64,000 nt of DNA from Deltaproteobacteria bacterium (GTDB lineage: Bacteria > Desulfobacterota > Desulfobulbia > Desulfobulbales > Desulfocapsaceae), in contig JAPLJF010000010.1 in assembly GCA_026388715.1 (NCBI GenBank), positions 1 to 64,000 of the forward strand, in the 5' to 3' direction. Positions 44,644 to 54,196 of this stretch are shown here, one piece after another (positions within the stretch are counted from its first letter, which is position 1; every line of letters starts with the position of its first letter). Below the pieces are notes generated by a model, which was not told the origin of the DNA, did not search any database, and saw only the letters and a list, made by a program, of their open reading frames with translations. The position numbers and the translations under genes are program-made.

Positions 44644-45933
44644 TTAATGTTTAAACGAACGCTGGCCGGTAAGCATCATGGCCACCTTGGGCTCTGCCTC
44701 GTTACAGGCCTGGATGGTCTCAAAGTCGCGCATGGAGCCGCCAGCCTGGAGAATGGCGGTGATTCCCTGTCTGATTCCCACATCCGCTCCATCCCGGAAA
44801 GGGAAGAAGGCATCCGAGATCATCACTGAACCGGGAAGTCCGGCCCGATCGGACTGGACCTTGGCGTCAATGGCCTCCTGGTCACCCTTGTCCCGTTTTT
44901 CCTGGCTGATCTGCAGTACCAGGTCGGCGTAGGGGATTTTGTACTGGTCAAAGCAGAGGATATCCGCGTATTTGATGTAGGCCTTGTGGACGGCGATCTC
45001 GGCCACGCCTACCCGGTCCTGTTCGCCGGTGCCGATGCCCACGGTGCAGCCATCCTTGACATAGAGCACCGAATTGGAAGTGACCCCATGTTCCACGGCC
45101 CAGCCGAAGATCATATCGTCAAGTTCCCGTTGGGTCGGGGTACGGTCACAGCTGAAGGTCTCACCTTTCCAGGTGGCGGTCGCCGGTTTCAGGTCGGCGG
45201 CCGAACGGATGGAGTTAACTGCCGATTGCTGGGCAATGATGCCGCCGTCGATCAGGCTTTTGAAGTCAATATAACGGAATTTTTCAAACTCGGCCAGGCG
45301 GTCAATGCGGCTGATCTGGATGACCCGCAGGTTTTTGCTTTTTTTCAGGATCTCCAGGCTGCCCTCTTCAAATGAGGGGGCGCAGACCACTTCCAGATAG
45401 TTTTGCGATAGGAGTCTAGCCGTGTCATTGTCGCAGGCCCGGCTCATGACCACCGCCCCGCCAAAGGCGGCGATGCGGTCACAGCGGTTGGCGCGGTCAA
45501 AGGCATGGGCCAGGGTGTCACCGTAGGCGGCGCCGCAGGGGTTGTTGTGCTTGAGAATGACTGCAGCTGGTTTGTCCATGAGATATTTCAGGATATTGAG
45601 GCCGTTATCAATGTCGGTCAGATTGATCTTGCCGGGATGTTTTCCCACCTGGAGCATGTCCTCGACGCGGATAGCCGAGACCAGACCATTGCCGGGCTGG
45701 ATAAAGAAGCATTCGCCAAGGGTCAGATTGCCGTTGACCAGTTCATAGAGGGCGGCCTCCTGATCCGGATTCTCGCCATAACGAACACCCCGCTCGTCAA
45801 TGGACCCATCCTCCTGCTTGATACCCCAGGTTCGCTTACGATAGACCAGTTTCTGATCGCCGAAGGAGATGGTCATATCCATGGGGAAGTGATCGCCCAG
45901 AATGGTGGAATACATTTTTTTCAGATCGCTCAT
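44644..45933 (-). CDS. purH: AICAR transformylase, stand-alone (no IMP cyclohydrolase domain)
   Basis: Penultimate step of IMP synthesis (AICAR to FAICAR with 10-formyl-THF). 429 residues; ordinary PurH is about 520-530 with an N-terminal IMP cyclohydrolase. Here the chain begins MSDLKKMYSTILGDHFP and passes directly into the transformylase half: RYGENPDQEAALY, LKHNNPCG (catalytic Lys-His), SDAFFPFRDG and ending MMLTGQRSFKH. The cyclohydrolase must be encoded elsewhere or replaced. The gene lies upstream of nothing related. Confidence 0.85.
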   Translation of the reverse strand: MSDLKKMYSTILGDHFPMDMTISFGDQKLVYRKRTWGIKQEDGSIDERGVRYGENPDQEAALYELVNGNLTLGECFFIQPGNGLVSAIRVEDMLQVGKHPGKINLTDIDNGLNILKYLMDKPAAVILKHNNPCGAAYGDTLAHAFDRANRCDRIAAFGGAVVMSRACDNDTARLLSQNYLEVVCAPSFEEGSLEILKKSKNLRVIQISRIDRLAEFEKFRYIDFKSLIDGGIIAQQSAVNSIRSAADLKPATATWKGETFSCDRTPTQRELDDMIFGWAVEHGVTSNSVLYVKDGCTVGIGTGEQDRVGVAEIAVHKAYIKYADILCFDQYKIPYADLVLQISQEKRDKGDQEAIDAKVQSDRAGLPGSVMISDAFFPFRDGADVGIRQGITAILQAGGSMRDFETIQACNEAEPKVAMMLTGQRSFKH

Positions 45934-46026
45934 GATTGCTCCGTTTTTTCGTTAAAAATTAAAAGTTGAAAGGCAAAAGTGAGGATGCCGGAGTGAGAAT
46001 TGTTTAATGAATCCGGCCACTATCTT

Positions 46027-47139
46027 TTACCTTTCAGTTTGAAATGCGCTGTCCCAGTCCTTGCTGACCGGATCAAATCCCTTGGCCGCAATGGCCAGGA
46101 TTACCTCTTCCACGGTTCGCTGGTCACCGACGCTGAACTGTTCCCCGTCTGTCTGATCGGGGTTGGAGTATCCGCCAGGGGCGGTGCAGGAACCGGCCGA
46201 GTAGCGGGTGGGGCCAAGGCCCAGCATCCCGTCCCGATACCGAGCCTCTTCCCGGGTGGAGAGGAGAAGTCCCACATCCGGATCAAAGAGGCGCAGTCCG
46301 AAGATGAGCTGGCTCAGGTTCTTCTCCGAGACCGGGACCAGCGGGGCGAAGGCGCCGGCTGCAGGACGCAGGCGCGGGAAGGAGACGGTGACAGCGGTGT
46401 TCCAGAAGGTCTTGCGCAGCCAGGCCAGATGCAGGCCAAGGGCTAGTCCTTCCGCCCGCCAGTCGGTCAGTCCCAGCAGGGCTCCGATGCCGACCTCGCG
46501 CATCCCGGCGGCCGCTACCCTGGCTGGGGTTTCCAGCCGGTAGTGATAGTCAGTTTTTTTGCCGGAGAGATGGACCTGCTTGTACAAATCCTGATTATAG
46601 GTCTCCTGATAGACCGCCACCGCGGTGATACCCGCCTTGAACAGACGGGTGTAGTCGGCAGTGGAAAGCGGCTGGACCTCGATGGAGATTGCGGCAAATC
46701 TGCCCCGCAGTCTGCGGGCGATTGCCTCCAGATATGCCACATCAACGGCATTTTCAGCCTCGCCTGAAACCAGCAGGATATGCTGGAAGCCACGGTCATG
46801 GAGGATGTTGGCCTCTATCTCGGCCTCATCGAGTGTCAGGCATCTGCGGGCAATGCGGTTGCTGGCGGAAAACCCGCAATAGGCGCAGCGGTTGGTGCAG
46901 TAATTGGAGAGATAGATCGGGGCGTAGAGCTGGGTGGTCCTGCCGAAACGTTGGGCGGTGAGGAACGCTGAACGGCGGGCCATTTCAGGCAGAAAGGGTT
47001 CAGCCGCCGGCGAGATGAGCGCAGCCAGATCATGGATGCCGGGATTTTTAGTGATCAGGGCCTGCTCCACATCCGTAGTTGTACAGTTCTGGATTGTCTG
47101 CTGGAGTTGCTGAAAATCAGGCAGGGTAAAGAGGGTCAT
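46027..47139 (-). CDS. thiH: 2-iminoacetate synthase (tyrosine lyase)
   Basis: Radical-SAM enzyme that cleaves tyrosine to dehydroglycine for the thiazole ring, the oxygen-sensitive alternative to ThiO. 370 residues. Cluster motif CTNRCAYC (CxxxCxxC) in [14 protein letters not shown]; the SAM region [13 protein letters not shown] and YQETYN follow. It overlaps thiG by 4 bases and is the last gene of thiSGH. Confidence 0.93.
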   Translation of the reverse strand: MTLFTLPDFQQLQQTIQNCTTTDVEQALITKNPGIHDLAALISPAAEPFLPEMARRSAFLTAQRFGRTTQLYAPIYLSNYCTNRCAYCGFSASNRIARRCLTLDEAEIEANILHDRGFQHILLVSGEAENAVDVAYLEAIARRLRGRFAAISIEVQPLSTADYTRLFKAGITAVAVYQETYNQDLYKQVHLSGKKTDYHYRLETPARVAAAGMREVGIGALLGLTDWRAEGLALGLHLAWLRKTFWNTAVTVSFPRLRPAAGAFAPLVPVSEKNLSQLIFGLRLFDPDVGLLLSTREEARYRDGMLGLGPTRYSAGSCTAPGGYSNPDQTDGEQFSVGDQRTVEEVILAIAAKGFDPVSKDWDSAFQTER

Positions 47140-47930
47140 GCCAAAAAACCAAGATCGGTGGCAAGAGTGCCGGTCAGGGGGGATGAGGCCTGGGCCTGTT
47201 TGCCTCTGCTGCCCATGCCGGCCACAAAGGCGGTACGGCCGGCTTCTACGGCCTGGGCAAAGGCGCGGGCCATGGCCACCGGATCACCGGCTACTGAGAT
47301 GGCCGTGTTGACCAGCACCGCGTCGGCCCCCATCTCCATGGCCAGGGCGGCGTGCGATGGGGCGCCGATCCCGGCGTCCACCACCACCGGCACCCGTGCC
47401 TGATCAATGATGATTTCTATCTGGAAGGCGGTGAGAATGCCCTGGTTGGTGCCGATGGGCGAGCCCAGGGGCATGACCGCCGCGGCTCCCACGTCCTGCA
47501 GGCGCAGGGCGAGGATGGGGTCGGCGTTCATGTAGGGCAGGACGATAAAGCCGGCCCGCACCAGTTCTGCTGTCGCCTTTAAGGTCTCCACCGGATCGGG
47601 GAGCAGAGTGCGGGGGTCCGGGGTTACCTCCAGCTTGAGCCAGCTTGAACCGGATGCCGCCCGCGCCAGATGGGCCAGACGAATGGCCTCTTCGGCATTT
47701 CTCGCCCCGGAGGTGTTGGGGAGAAAGACGCATTTCTTCCGGTCGAGGGCGATCATGATGTCATCTTCAGGATTGTTCAGATCGACCCGCCGCAGGGCCA
47801 CGGTCACCATCTCGGTGCCGGAGGCGGCAATGGCCTCTTTCATTACCGCCGATGAGGAAAATTTGCCGGTGCCAAGAAAGAGCCGGGAGTTGAAGGTATG
47901 TCCACCAATAGTCAGCATGTCAGTCAGCAT
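47136..47930 (-). CDS. thiG: thiazole synthase
   Basis: 264-residue TIM barrel that joins ThiS thiocarboxylate, deoxyxylulose phosphate and dehydroglycine. Schiff-base lysine Lys99 in SSWLKLEV; phosphate site [11 protein letters not shown] and [10 protein letters not shown]. The first residues (MLTDM) offer a second ATG at 47918. It begins 1 base after thiS ends. Confidence 0.93.
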   Translation of the reverse strand: MLTDMLTIGGHTFNSRLFLGTGKFSSSAVMKEAIAASGTEMVTVALRRVDLNNPEDDIMIALDRKKCVFLPNTSGARNAEEAIRLAHLARAASGSSWLKLEVTPDPRTLLPDPVETLKATAELVRAGFIVLPYMNADPILALRLQDVGAAAVMPLGSPIGTNQGILTAFQIEIIIDQARVPVVVDAGIGAPSHAALAMEMGADAVLVNTAISVAGDPVAMARAFAQAVEAGRTAFVAGMGSRGKQAQASSPLTGTLATDLGFLA

Positions 47931-47931
47931 G

Positions 47932-48135
47932 TCAGCCGCCTCCTACAAATCGGATGAGTTCCACTTGGTCATTGTTCTGGAGAGAAGAAGCCGCATAGCA
48001 GTCTGGCTGGATAATGGTTTTATTCAGTTCGACAACCACCGATGCGGCTGGGATACCCAGTTCTTGCAGGAGTCTGGCCACGGTCATTGACTCAGTGGTG
48101 ATGGTCTTTGGGGTGCCGTTCAGGTGAATCTGCAT
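47932..48135 (-). CDS. thiS: sulfur-carrier protein ThiS
   Basis: 67 residues, ubiquitin-like fold, ending in VGGG (C-terminal Gly-Gly that is adenylated and thiocarboxylated). LNGTPKTI and [11 protein letters not shown] are family-typical. First gene of the thiSGH unit. No TPP riboswitch core is visible in 48136-48514. Confidence 0.9.
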   Translation of the reverse strand: MQIHLNGTPKTITTESMTVARLLQELGIPAASVVVELNKTIIQPDCYAASSLQNNDQVELIRFVGGG

Positions 48136-48232
48136 GATACAATGATTAGTGGGAAAAAAGGGTGTAACCGCTTATCGCATTCCGATGGCAAAAGGGGCTG
48201 ATGGTAAGCGTAAGCCGTTGGTAATAAAATAA

Positions 48233-48316
48233 CTGCAACATTGAAATACCGTGAATGCATATGGATCTGTAACGAAATGGTTATAAATGTAACGGTTATT
48301 TCGTAACAGCTCCTAA
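48233..48316. repeat. dispersed imperfect palindrome, copy 2
   Basis: TGCAACATTGAAATACC...GATCTGTAACGAAATGG...ATTTCGTAACAGCTCCTAA. CTGTAACGAAAT pairs with ATTTCGTAACAG. Counterpart of 30741-30826; a third, partial piece (GTTATTTCGTTACGG) is at 63347-63361. It lies upstream of thiS on the other strand. Confidence 0.6.
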
Positions 48317-48514
48317 GCATTCCTGAATCAATCATCTTAATCTGATAATAATAACTTGCCAATAGTGTTTTGCATTGTCCGAATAAAGTGGACCTTATTA
48401 TCAGGCACTCCTGATTGTGCTAACTTAATTGTTGATAACCATGGGTATTACTTTTTCAGTTAAAATAATGGTTGTTTTTTTTAAATTCTAATTGGAGGAA
48501 ACGAGTTGCTTGTG

Positions 48515-48980
48515 ATGGATCGATATGAGTTCATCAGGATGGCCCATAGAGTTTTTTGGGGAAAACATCACTGAATTGGCTCAGCAGACAGGCCATTCGC
48601 GGAATTTCGATCAAGAAGACAATCTGCGGCGCGAGCCGTGGATTTCAAATCTTACCAGTCCTTGTTTGCAAACAGTCATCGATGGGTGGTTGAATTATCC
48701 TCTGTGGGCCGGATGCCTGGCGCGAAGCGGAGGTGGACTGGGGAGTGGTAACGATGGTCGTTGCCGGGAAATCGGTGCGGTTGAGGTTTTTCTGTATGCC
48801 CAGCAAGTTCTCAGGGAAGCATTTCGTTCGGTTTTACCCCCAGTGAGCGCCAGCAGACATCTTTCCTGTCCTGATTTATGACAATCTGACTATCACCGTT
48901 CGCAAGGTCAACCGTTTGGTACAGGAAAGTTTTCACAAATTCAGAGTCTACCACGGTTTTGAAGCCTGTGCTGTGAGCCA
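48515..48980 (+). pseudogene. decayed IS21-family transposase (IstA)
   Basis: ATG 48515 with GGAGG upstream gives DRYEFIRMAHRVF. Other frames continue ENITELAQQTGHSR...LRREPW, then VIDGWL, then REAEVDWGVVTMVVAGKSVRLRFFCMPSK, a block containing the first catalytic Asp, and finally IYDNLTITVRKV and LVQESFHKFRVYHGFEACAVS. These follow the order of IstA but with internal deletions and at least three frame changes. No IstB is left. An insertion-element corpse. Confidence 0.8.
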
Positions 48981-49023
48981 CAGCCTGGCCGGTTCACAGC
49001 ACAACCCCTATGCGGACCACCAG

Positions 49024-49431
49024 CTACCAACCCGAGTCTCTACTGTCGCAGCTCGCTTTGCAATCGAGATTGATATATCCCCTCGGGCAGGGTTGGTTGT
49101 TGGTAAAGTCCCAATAGCAGGGTTCTTGCCTTCGGTCGTTATGGTCATCGCGATAATGGCCCTCGCGTTCGTAGCGGCGGCCCCATTGAATATCCTCATC
49201 TTGGCAACGGTTGGGACCGCGGCAGGTCTTGATCATATTCTGCATATCGTCGCACAGGGTCTCATACCTCTCACCAGGGAGGCAGGTCCCGCGCTGAGAA
49301 TCCAGCCCCAAGTCCCGACACGACCTTCCGCCGCTGTTCCTCCAGGATGTGCCTGGACAATCCTCTCCCTGGGCGGTCGCAACCATGCCCAAGATCATCA
49401 TTCCAACTGCAATTCCCATTAGTTTCTTCAT
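49024..49431 (-). CDS. secreted Cys-rich protein, long paralogue
   Basis: 135 residues from ATG 49431. Signal peptide (GIAVGMMILGMVATAQG) then EDCPGTSWRNSGGRSCRDLG, RGTCLPGERYETLCDD, IKTCRGPNRC. Five or more cysteines are likely paired outside the cytoplasm. A His/Asp/Arg-rich linker follows, and the C-terminal tail has four further cysteines. It is closely related to the product of 49753-50073 over the first 90 residues. Function unknown. Confidence 0.75.
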   Translation of the reverse strand: MKKLMGIAVGMMILGMVATAQGEDCPGTSWRNSGGRSCRDLGLDSQRGTCLPGERYETLCDDMQNMIKTCRGPNRCQDEDIQWGRRYEREGHYRDDHNDRRQEPCYWDFTNNQPCPRGYINLDCKASCDSRDSGW

Positions 49432-49595
49432 GTCTTTCGCCCTCCTTGTTGAATTATCGGCCAAACTTTAAATGTTTTTTTCATACCATCTACTCGAATG
49501 GTTCCCTAATATTTTTCTGAGCTCTGCAGTGGCTTGATCCATGGACAGGAGACCTCTACATGATTGCCTCCCCGTCCGGATGAGGTAAATTGGGC

Positions 49596-49693
49596 AAAGT
49601 GGACCCCCAAAAATGAGACATTGCATTTAAGGGAGAAAGCAGACTGTCGCAAAGGAGTTTATGATGAGGAAACGATACAGTAATGAATTAAAG
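49596..49693 (+). mobile_element. IS3-family left-end remnant
   Basis: An IS-type terminus (AAGTGGACCCCCAAAAATGAGACA-like, 49596-49620) is followed by GGGAGA, AAAGGAG and ATG 49661/49664, which starts MRKRYSNELK, the first codons of an IS3-type OrfA. The rest of the transposase is missing; the sequence changes abruptly at 49693 into the terminator of the neighbouring gene. Confidence 0.6.
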
Positions 49694-49718
49694 GTGAACC
49701 GGCCTTGGCCGGTTCACC
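49693..49718 (-). terminator. terminator of the short Cys-rich gene
   Basis: A nearly perfect 26-base palindrome, GGTGAACCGGCC / GGCCGGTTCACC, followed on the minus strand by TTTAATT. A related stem lies at 48968-49002 after the long paralogue. Confidence 0.7.
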
Positions 49719-49752
49719 GCACAATCTGGAAGTGGAGCCTTCCGGGAAGGGA

Positions 49753-50073
49753 CTACCAGTTCCGATCTGGCCTTCGGTCGTCATAGTCATTCCGATAACC
49801 ATCATCACGTTGGTGGCGGTGGTCCCGGCGACCTTCCGCTTGTTGACAACGGTTGGGGCCGCGGCAGGTCTTGATCCCTTGTGGCGCGTCGTCGCACAGC
49901 GTCTCATACTCGTCACCGGGGAGACAGGTTCCACGCCGAGAATCCAGCCCCACCTGCTGACATGACTTCCCGCCATTGTTCCTCCAGGGTGTATTGGGAC
50001 AATCCTCTCCCTGGGCGGTCGCAACCATCCCCAAGGCCAATATTCCAACTGCAATCCCTATTAGTTTTTTCAT
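49753..50073 (-). CDS. secreted Cys-rich protein, short paralogue
   Basis: 106 residues. Signal peptide (GIAVGILALGMVATAQG) then EDCPNTPWRNNGGKSCQQVG, RGTCLPGDEYETLCDD, IKTCRGPNRC, the same cysteine pattern as the product of 49024-49431, and then a short Asp/Arg tail without the extra cysteine block. The 5' flanks of both genes are alike too (TTGTTGAATTATCGG), so it is a tandem gene duplication, later separated by insertion-element debris. Confidence 0.75.
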   Translation of the reverse strand: MKKLIGIAVGILALGMVATAQGEDCPNTPWRNNGGKSCQQVGLDSRRGTCLPGDEYETLCDDAPQGIKTCRGPNRCQQAEGRRDHRHQRDDGYRNDYDDRRPDRNW

Positions 50074-50412
50074 ATCTCTCTCATCCTCCTTGTTGAATTA
50101 TCGGTCAAGCCCCAAATCCCTTCTTTTTACCGTTCTTTGCTATTTTCCTGAGCTCTGCAGTGGCTTTAGCCATGGCCAGAGTTAAACGTTTTTATCTTCC
50201 TTCCCGACTGAGGCAGGAAGGAGACAGTGCATCATATCAGCCAGATATCGGTGAACAGAATTTCCGCTTATTCTTGGATGAATTTTGAAATATGGAGAAA
50301 CAACCTGTTTTCTGTCTGCTTATTGCATTCTCTCTGATTGATTTCTCCATATTACGATAATAGCCATTGAGAAGGATATTATCAATGGATGAGCCTTGGT
50401 TTCCGTCATTTC
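50074..50412. other. upstream region of the short Cys-rich gene
   Basis: No gene seen. 50090-50185 duplicates 49445-49545 (shared CTGAGCTCTGCAGTGGCTT and CATGG(A/C)CAG). The remainder is AT-rich and borders the end of the haem-fused oxidase gene. Confidence 0.55.
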
Positions 50413-52956
50413 CTATTCCACCCTGACGCGAAAGGTTCCAAGAGAGCCTGGGTGGTGCATGTCATTTTCCATGGCCACAGTATGGCAGACGGCGCAACCC
50501 CGGTTGGCCCCAATGGGGTAGGGATTGCTCTGATATTGCAATGGCTGGAGATTGCCCACTTCCTTACTGTACGGGTTGTTAGCCGGATAGAGGGAATGCT
50601 GCGCACCATGGCATGAGGCACAGAGCAGGACTCCTTCATCGCTGTGTCGGTAGGCAAATAAGCCATTTTTGTCGACAGTCCAGCTGTTAAAGGCGGTGCT
50701 GGAGTCAGGCGGTTGAAATCCTTTATGGCAGGTCAGACAGTCGGACTCCATGACCCATGGTAACCTGCCTTTGATGGTAGCTTGTGCCACTTCTCCCTTG
50801 TCAGCAAGGAGGGTCATGAGCTTGCCGCTTCCTGGTTTTTGAGCCTTTTGTTCTTCTTTGAGCAGACTTATGGCGTGGTCTGTGAGAGAGCCGTGGCAGT
50901 TTGTGCATTCAAGCCCTAATGCGCCGTGCAGGCCATCCATGCGGCCGGTGGCTCCCTGGGCGCTGCTGGCGTGACAGAAGGCGCAACTGTTGTCGTCTTT
51001 ATAGAGATAGGCGGCATGAAAACCATGCATGGATGCCGAGAGATTCAGCTGGCCGGGTTGGCCCGTGGCCCCACGGCTGCTGTCGGCGTGACAGGAGACG
51101 CAGACCACGATCTGGCCGGACCTAAAGTCCTGACCGAGTCTCGTCTTGCTGCGTTTGTCATGGGCGGCCAGGATTGCCGCGGCAGTCTGCCGGGACAGAC
51201 CGGTGCGGCCCTGTTGCCGCCATGGCCCTCCATGACAGTTACGGCAACCGATCTCGGTTGAGATGCCGATTTTGAGGCGGGTGGTGGCAATCACTTTTTT
51301 ATCCCTGACTGCCTCGATCTCGGCCAGGAGATAGGGACGGAAATCCTTGCTGATCTGGGGGATTTTCGCAAGCGTTGCCTCAAAATCAGTCCCAGCAGTG
51401 GTCATGTTACCAATAAGAGGCCCGTTGTCGGTGTCAATCCGGTAAGTTACCTGGATATCTTCAGTCAGGACACTGGGGGCCTCTCCCCGCAGGATGACCT
51501 GAGCCCGCAGCGTCGGTGGCGCAAAGGAGAAATCAATTCCCGATTGTTCAGGTTCGGACGAGAGGAACATGCCCTTGTCGGCACTGGCAAGTATCAGAAA
51601 CTCGGCTGTTTTCGGGTCGAAAGGTGCTGGCTTGATTGTCTCTTTGCTGATCTGTACCGCACTGTCAACTCCTCCGGGAACGAGACGGGTGGTGAGGTAG
51701 TCGGCAAGCACCCCCTGTTCTTCCTTGGTTCCGGCAAAGGGCGGCATGTAGGGATTGGCTGTGCCCATGGTTGCCAGAAAGGAGCGCATCCCGGCCGGAG
51801 AAAAACGTCTGGCCAGGGGCAGGATATCATTTAAGGGGCCACCGGCTGAGTGACAGGGCAGGCAGAGCAGGGTGCACAGCTCCTTGCCGGCCTCCATCCG
51901 GTTTTCTGCTGTTATTTTTCTGTTTTTTACCCAGCGGGCAGAGGCGAGCATGCCTGTTTTCTGGATCTGGGGCAGGTCGGCCTTTCTGATTGAGGTGGAG
52001 TACATGTAATCGTGGATAATATAGGGCCTGCGTCCTCCTTCGCGGATAAATTCGAAACAGCCCAGGTAGAGGAAGCCAAGGAGCAAGAGCAACCAGGCCA
52101 GAGGCTTGCGCACCCCCTGCGGCCGGAGGATGGCCATGGCCAGGCCACCGGCTGTGAGCAGCGGCGAAAGCCAGATGAAAAGGGTCAGGAAGGGCTTCAT
52201 CTCCGGTGCGGTGATAAAAATTATCTCTTGTTGCGCTGGTGACAGCGCTGTCTTGTACCACAGGGCTGAACCCAGGAGCAGGACTAGTGGCGGTACCAGC
52301 CACAGACCGCAATAACGGATCATTTTGTGGCGGAGAGGGGCATCTTTGATATTCACACTGGTCAGGAAACCGAAGAGTCCGGCAATCATCAGGGCCATGA
52401 AGGTGCGGAAGAAGAGGGCCGGCCAGAAGGTGGGGTTGAAAAATCCCGACCAGAAATTGTTGTCGGTCAGCCAGGCCCCGGGGGTGAGCATGAAGTCAAT
52501 GATGCCGTTGATGACAAAGAGGGAGAGCCAGGCGCAGCCAAAGTAGATCCAGCCCAGGATCAGGTGTTTTCTTGGGCTCAGCCGGTCAAAGGTGTAGTAG
52601 TAGAAGAGCAGGGAGACAATCTCGGCCAGGAAAAAGACCCACTCTATGGCAAAGGCAAAGACAAAGATATGGATCAGGGAGGAGGTGGCGGCAGGACTGA
52701 GCAGGGCGATGGTGAACCAGATACCGACGCCGGTCATGCCGCCGAGGACCATGGTCAGCAGTAGAAAAAATTTGGTGTGTTTGCGGGTGTAGGCCAGGAT
52801 CTCGGCTGAGCCTTCACGCAGCCCTTTCATCTCGGTCAGAACCAGAAAAAGTCCACCACCCACGGCAAAGTGGGAGATGTAGACATGGATGATGGCGATG
52901 ACGGCAATGAGCAGGCCGCCGCCAAAGGCGTCCAGTTGCCAGACAGGATAATTCAT
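50413..52956 (-). CDS. cytochrome-bd-superfamily membrane subunit fused to a multihaem c domain
   Basis: 847 residues. The first about 300 form 8-9 membrane helices with a divergent CydA pattern (HVYISHFAVGGGLF, GVGIWF, FAIEWVFFLAEI: conserved His29 and Glu105-type ligands/acidics). After a mono-haem CLPCH site (365-369), a large periplasmic C-terminal part carries seven more CXXCH sites (CRNCH, CVSCH, CAFCH, CTNCH, CLTCH, CASCH, CAVCH), total eight c haems. CydA relatives with C-terminal c haems correspond to the OR-C branch described for the bd superfamily; many lack a quinol loop. The partner is the gene at 52953. Divergent from an Rrf2 regulator. Confidence 0.8.
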   Translation of the reverse strand: MNYPVWQLDAFGGGLLIAVIAIIHVYISHFAVGGGLFLVLTEMKGLREGSAEILAYTRKHTKFFLLLTMVLGGMTGVGIWFTIALLSPAATSSLIHIFVFAFAIEWVFFLAEIVSLLFYYYTFDRLSPRKHLILGWIYFGCAWLSLFVINGIIDFMLTPGAWLTDNNFWSGFFNPTFWPALFFRTFMALMIAGLFGFLTSVNIKDAPLRHKMIRYCGLWLVPPLVLLLGSALWYKTALSPAQQEIIFITAPEMKPFLTLFIWLSPLLTAGGLAMAILRPQGVRKPLAWLLLLLGFLYLGCFEFIREGGRRPYIIHDYMYSTSIRKADLPQIQKTGMLASARWVKNRKITAENRMEAGKELCTLLCLPCHSAGGPLNDILPLARRFSPAGMRSFLATMGTANPYMPPFAGTKEEQGVLADYLTTRLVPGGVDSAVQISKETIKPAPFDPKTAEFLILASADKGMFLSSEPEQSGIDFSFAPPTLRAQVILRGEAPSVLTEDIQVTYRIDTDNGPLIGNMTTAGTDFEATLAKIPQISKDFRPYLLAEIEAVRDKKVIATTRLKIGISTEIGCRNCHGGPWRQQGRTGLSRQTAAAILAAHDKRSKTRLGQDFRSGQIVVCVSCHADSSRGATGQPGQLNLSASMHGFHAAYLYKDDNSCAFCHASSAQGATGRMDGLHGALGLECTNCHGSLTDHAISLLKEEQKAQKPGSGKLMTLLADKGEVAQATIKGRLPWVMESDCLTCHKGFQPPDSSTAFNSWTVDKNGLFAYRHSDEGVLLCASCHGAQHSLYPANNPYSKEVGNLQPLQYQSNPYPIGANRGCAVCHTVAMENDMHHPGSLGTFRVRVE

Positions 52957-54023
52957 GACTGGACCTCCTTGTCAGCAGGGAGGACAAGCTTGATCATCCA
53001 CCAGATCAGATAGAGGCCGGCCGCAAAGATCAGCAGAAAAAGGATCAGGGGTGAATATTGGGGTACCACCTCCAGATCAGAGGTGGAAAACCAGGGGGCC
53101 AGGGTCTGCCTGCGGACAAGTTCCCGAACCGTCACCATGCAGATGATGGCCCCAAGGACGGCGCCAGCAGCATGGCGAACACGGTTTTGCAGGCCATAGA
53201 TCAGGGACAGGATCGTGGCAGTAATTCCGGCCAGCAGAAAGCAGAGTAAAAATGCACCGGTAGCTCCTGTCGCGGTGCGTATGGCTGCGGGCAGGCCGCC
53301 GAAGTACCAGGTCCCGACGCCAAAATTGCCGATGGTGGCATAAACAAACCAGTTCATGGCTGAGGGAATATGAGCTGCCGCTGCATGGTTGCCGCGTCGT
53401 CTTTGCCAGTCATAATAGAGGCCAAGGGCGAGTCCGCCCACCGCCACGGAGGCAAACACTGAGTGCAGATAGCGCGGCAGCAGGGTGGGGTCTCCGAAAT
53501 TCAGCAGCATCCCTTGCGGATGATCAAAATAGCGGACCCAGCTCTCAGGGCTGACCATCAGGCTCATGTTATTGGTAAAGAGAAAGGTGATGGCCAGCAG
53601 GAGGAGAGCAATAATGCCACTGATCAAGGTATGCAGACCGGAGATCTTGGCAAATTGCAGATTATAGACATAGGCGGCAGAGTAGGCAAGAATGAGAAGT
53701 GCGACGATGGAGAGCCAGAACACGGCCATGAGCACCGAGCTTGTGTACATGAAGTGGCCGTAAAGAACCTGGAGAAAGAGCAGGGGGGCAACGCCGAAGT
53801 TGACGGTAAAGGCGATGGTAAAGGGAAGTTTCTGGGAGATCAGTTGGTTCTCGGTCGGTATTTTTTGATTAAAGGCGTGATTGCAAAAGGTGATGATGGC
53901 CCAGCCGATCATGATATTCATGGCCAGAATATGCAGGAGAAAGGTGGTTGACAGCAGGAGCTGAAACCAGCCCCAGGGGACTTGCAGGGGGTCTGGGGTC
54001 GGGATAAGGTGTGCCGGAATCAT
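52953..54023 (-). CDS. cytochrome-bd-superfamily second membrane subunit
   Basis: 356 residues from ATG 54023, with GGAGG just upstream. Nine or so membrane helices. The N-terminus VPWGWFQLLLSTTFLLHILAMNIMIG has the helix-I histidine position of CydA-like proteins, and MLLNFGDPTLLPRYLHSVFAS has another candidate haem His. It overlaps the 847-residue subunit by 4 bases (ATGA). I read the pair as two CydA-type subunits of one complex, not CydA+CydB. Enzyme activity (oxygen or other acceptor) cannot be told from sequence. Confidence 0.72.
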   Translation of the reverse strand: MIPAHLIPTPDPLQVPWGWFQLLLSTTFLLHILAMNIMIGWAIITFCNHAFNQKIPTENQLISQKLPFTIAFTVNFGVAPLLFLQVLYGHFMYTSSVLMAVFWLSIVALLILAYSAAYVYNLQFAKISGLHTLISGIIALLLLAITFLFTNNMSLMVSPESWVRYFDHPQGMLLNFGDPTLLPRYLHSVFASVAVGGLALGLYYDWQRRRGNHAAAAHIPSAMNWFVYATIGNFGVGTWYFGGLPAAIRTATGATGAFLLCFLLAGITATILSLIYGLQNRVRHAAGAVLGAIICMVTVRELVRRQTLAPWFSTSDLEVVPQYSPLILFLLIFAAGLYLIWWMIKLVLPADKEVQS

Positions 54024-54129
54024 GACGCCTCCATGGTTTATTGCTGGTGGAGATTGTCTCCTCTCTTCCAATTGTTATAGGGGGTATGAATAAAAAATGC
54101 AAAAAAAAGATAAATGAGAAGGATTCCTG

Positions 54130-54173
54130 TTGACCTGAGCGAATATATTTTTTATAAGATCAATAAAGTCTTA
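54130..54173 (+). promoter_or_regulatory. promoter and candidate Rrf2 operator
   Basis: TTGACC (54130-54135), 17 bp, TATAAG (54153-54158). A palindrome TAAGATCAATAAAGTCTTA (54155-54173) overlaps the -10 element. It lies between the haem-fused oxidase genes and the Rrf2 gene, so the regulator may repress its own promoter and the divergent operon. Confidence 0.6.
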
Positions 54174-54196
54174 TTTGTCTTGTTTGGAGGAGTGGT

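Noticed and set aside
48136-48514. Possible TPP riboswitch before thiS
   Set aside because: I looked for CTGAGA and the ACCTGATCTGG core on the minus strand and found neither; only the dispersed palindrome is there.
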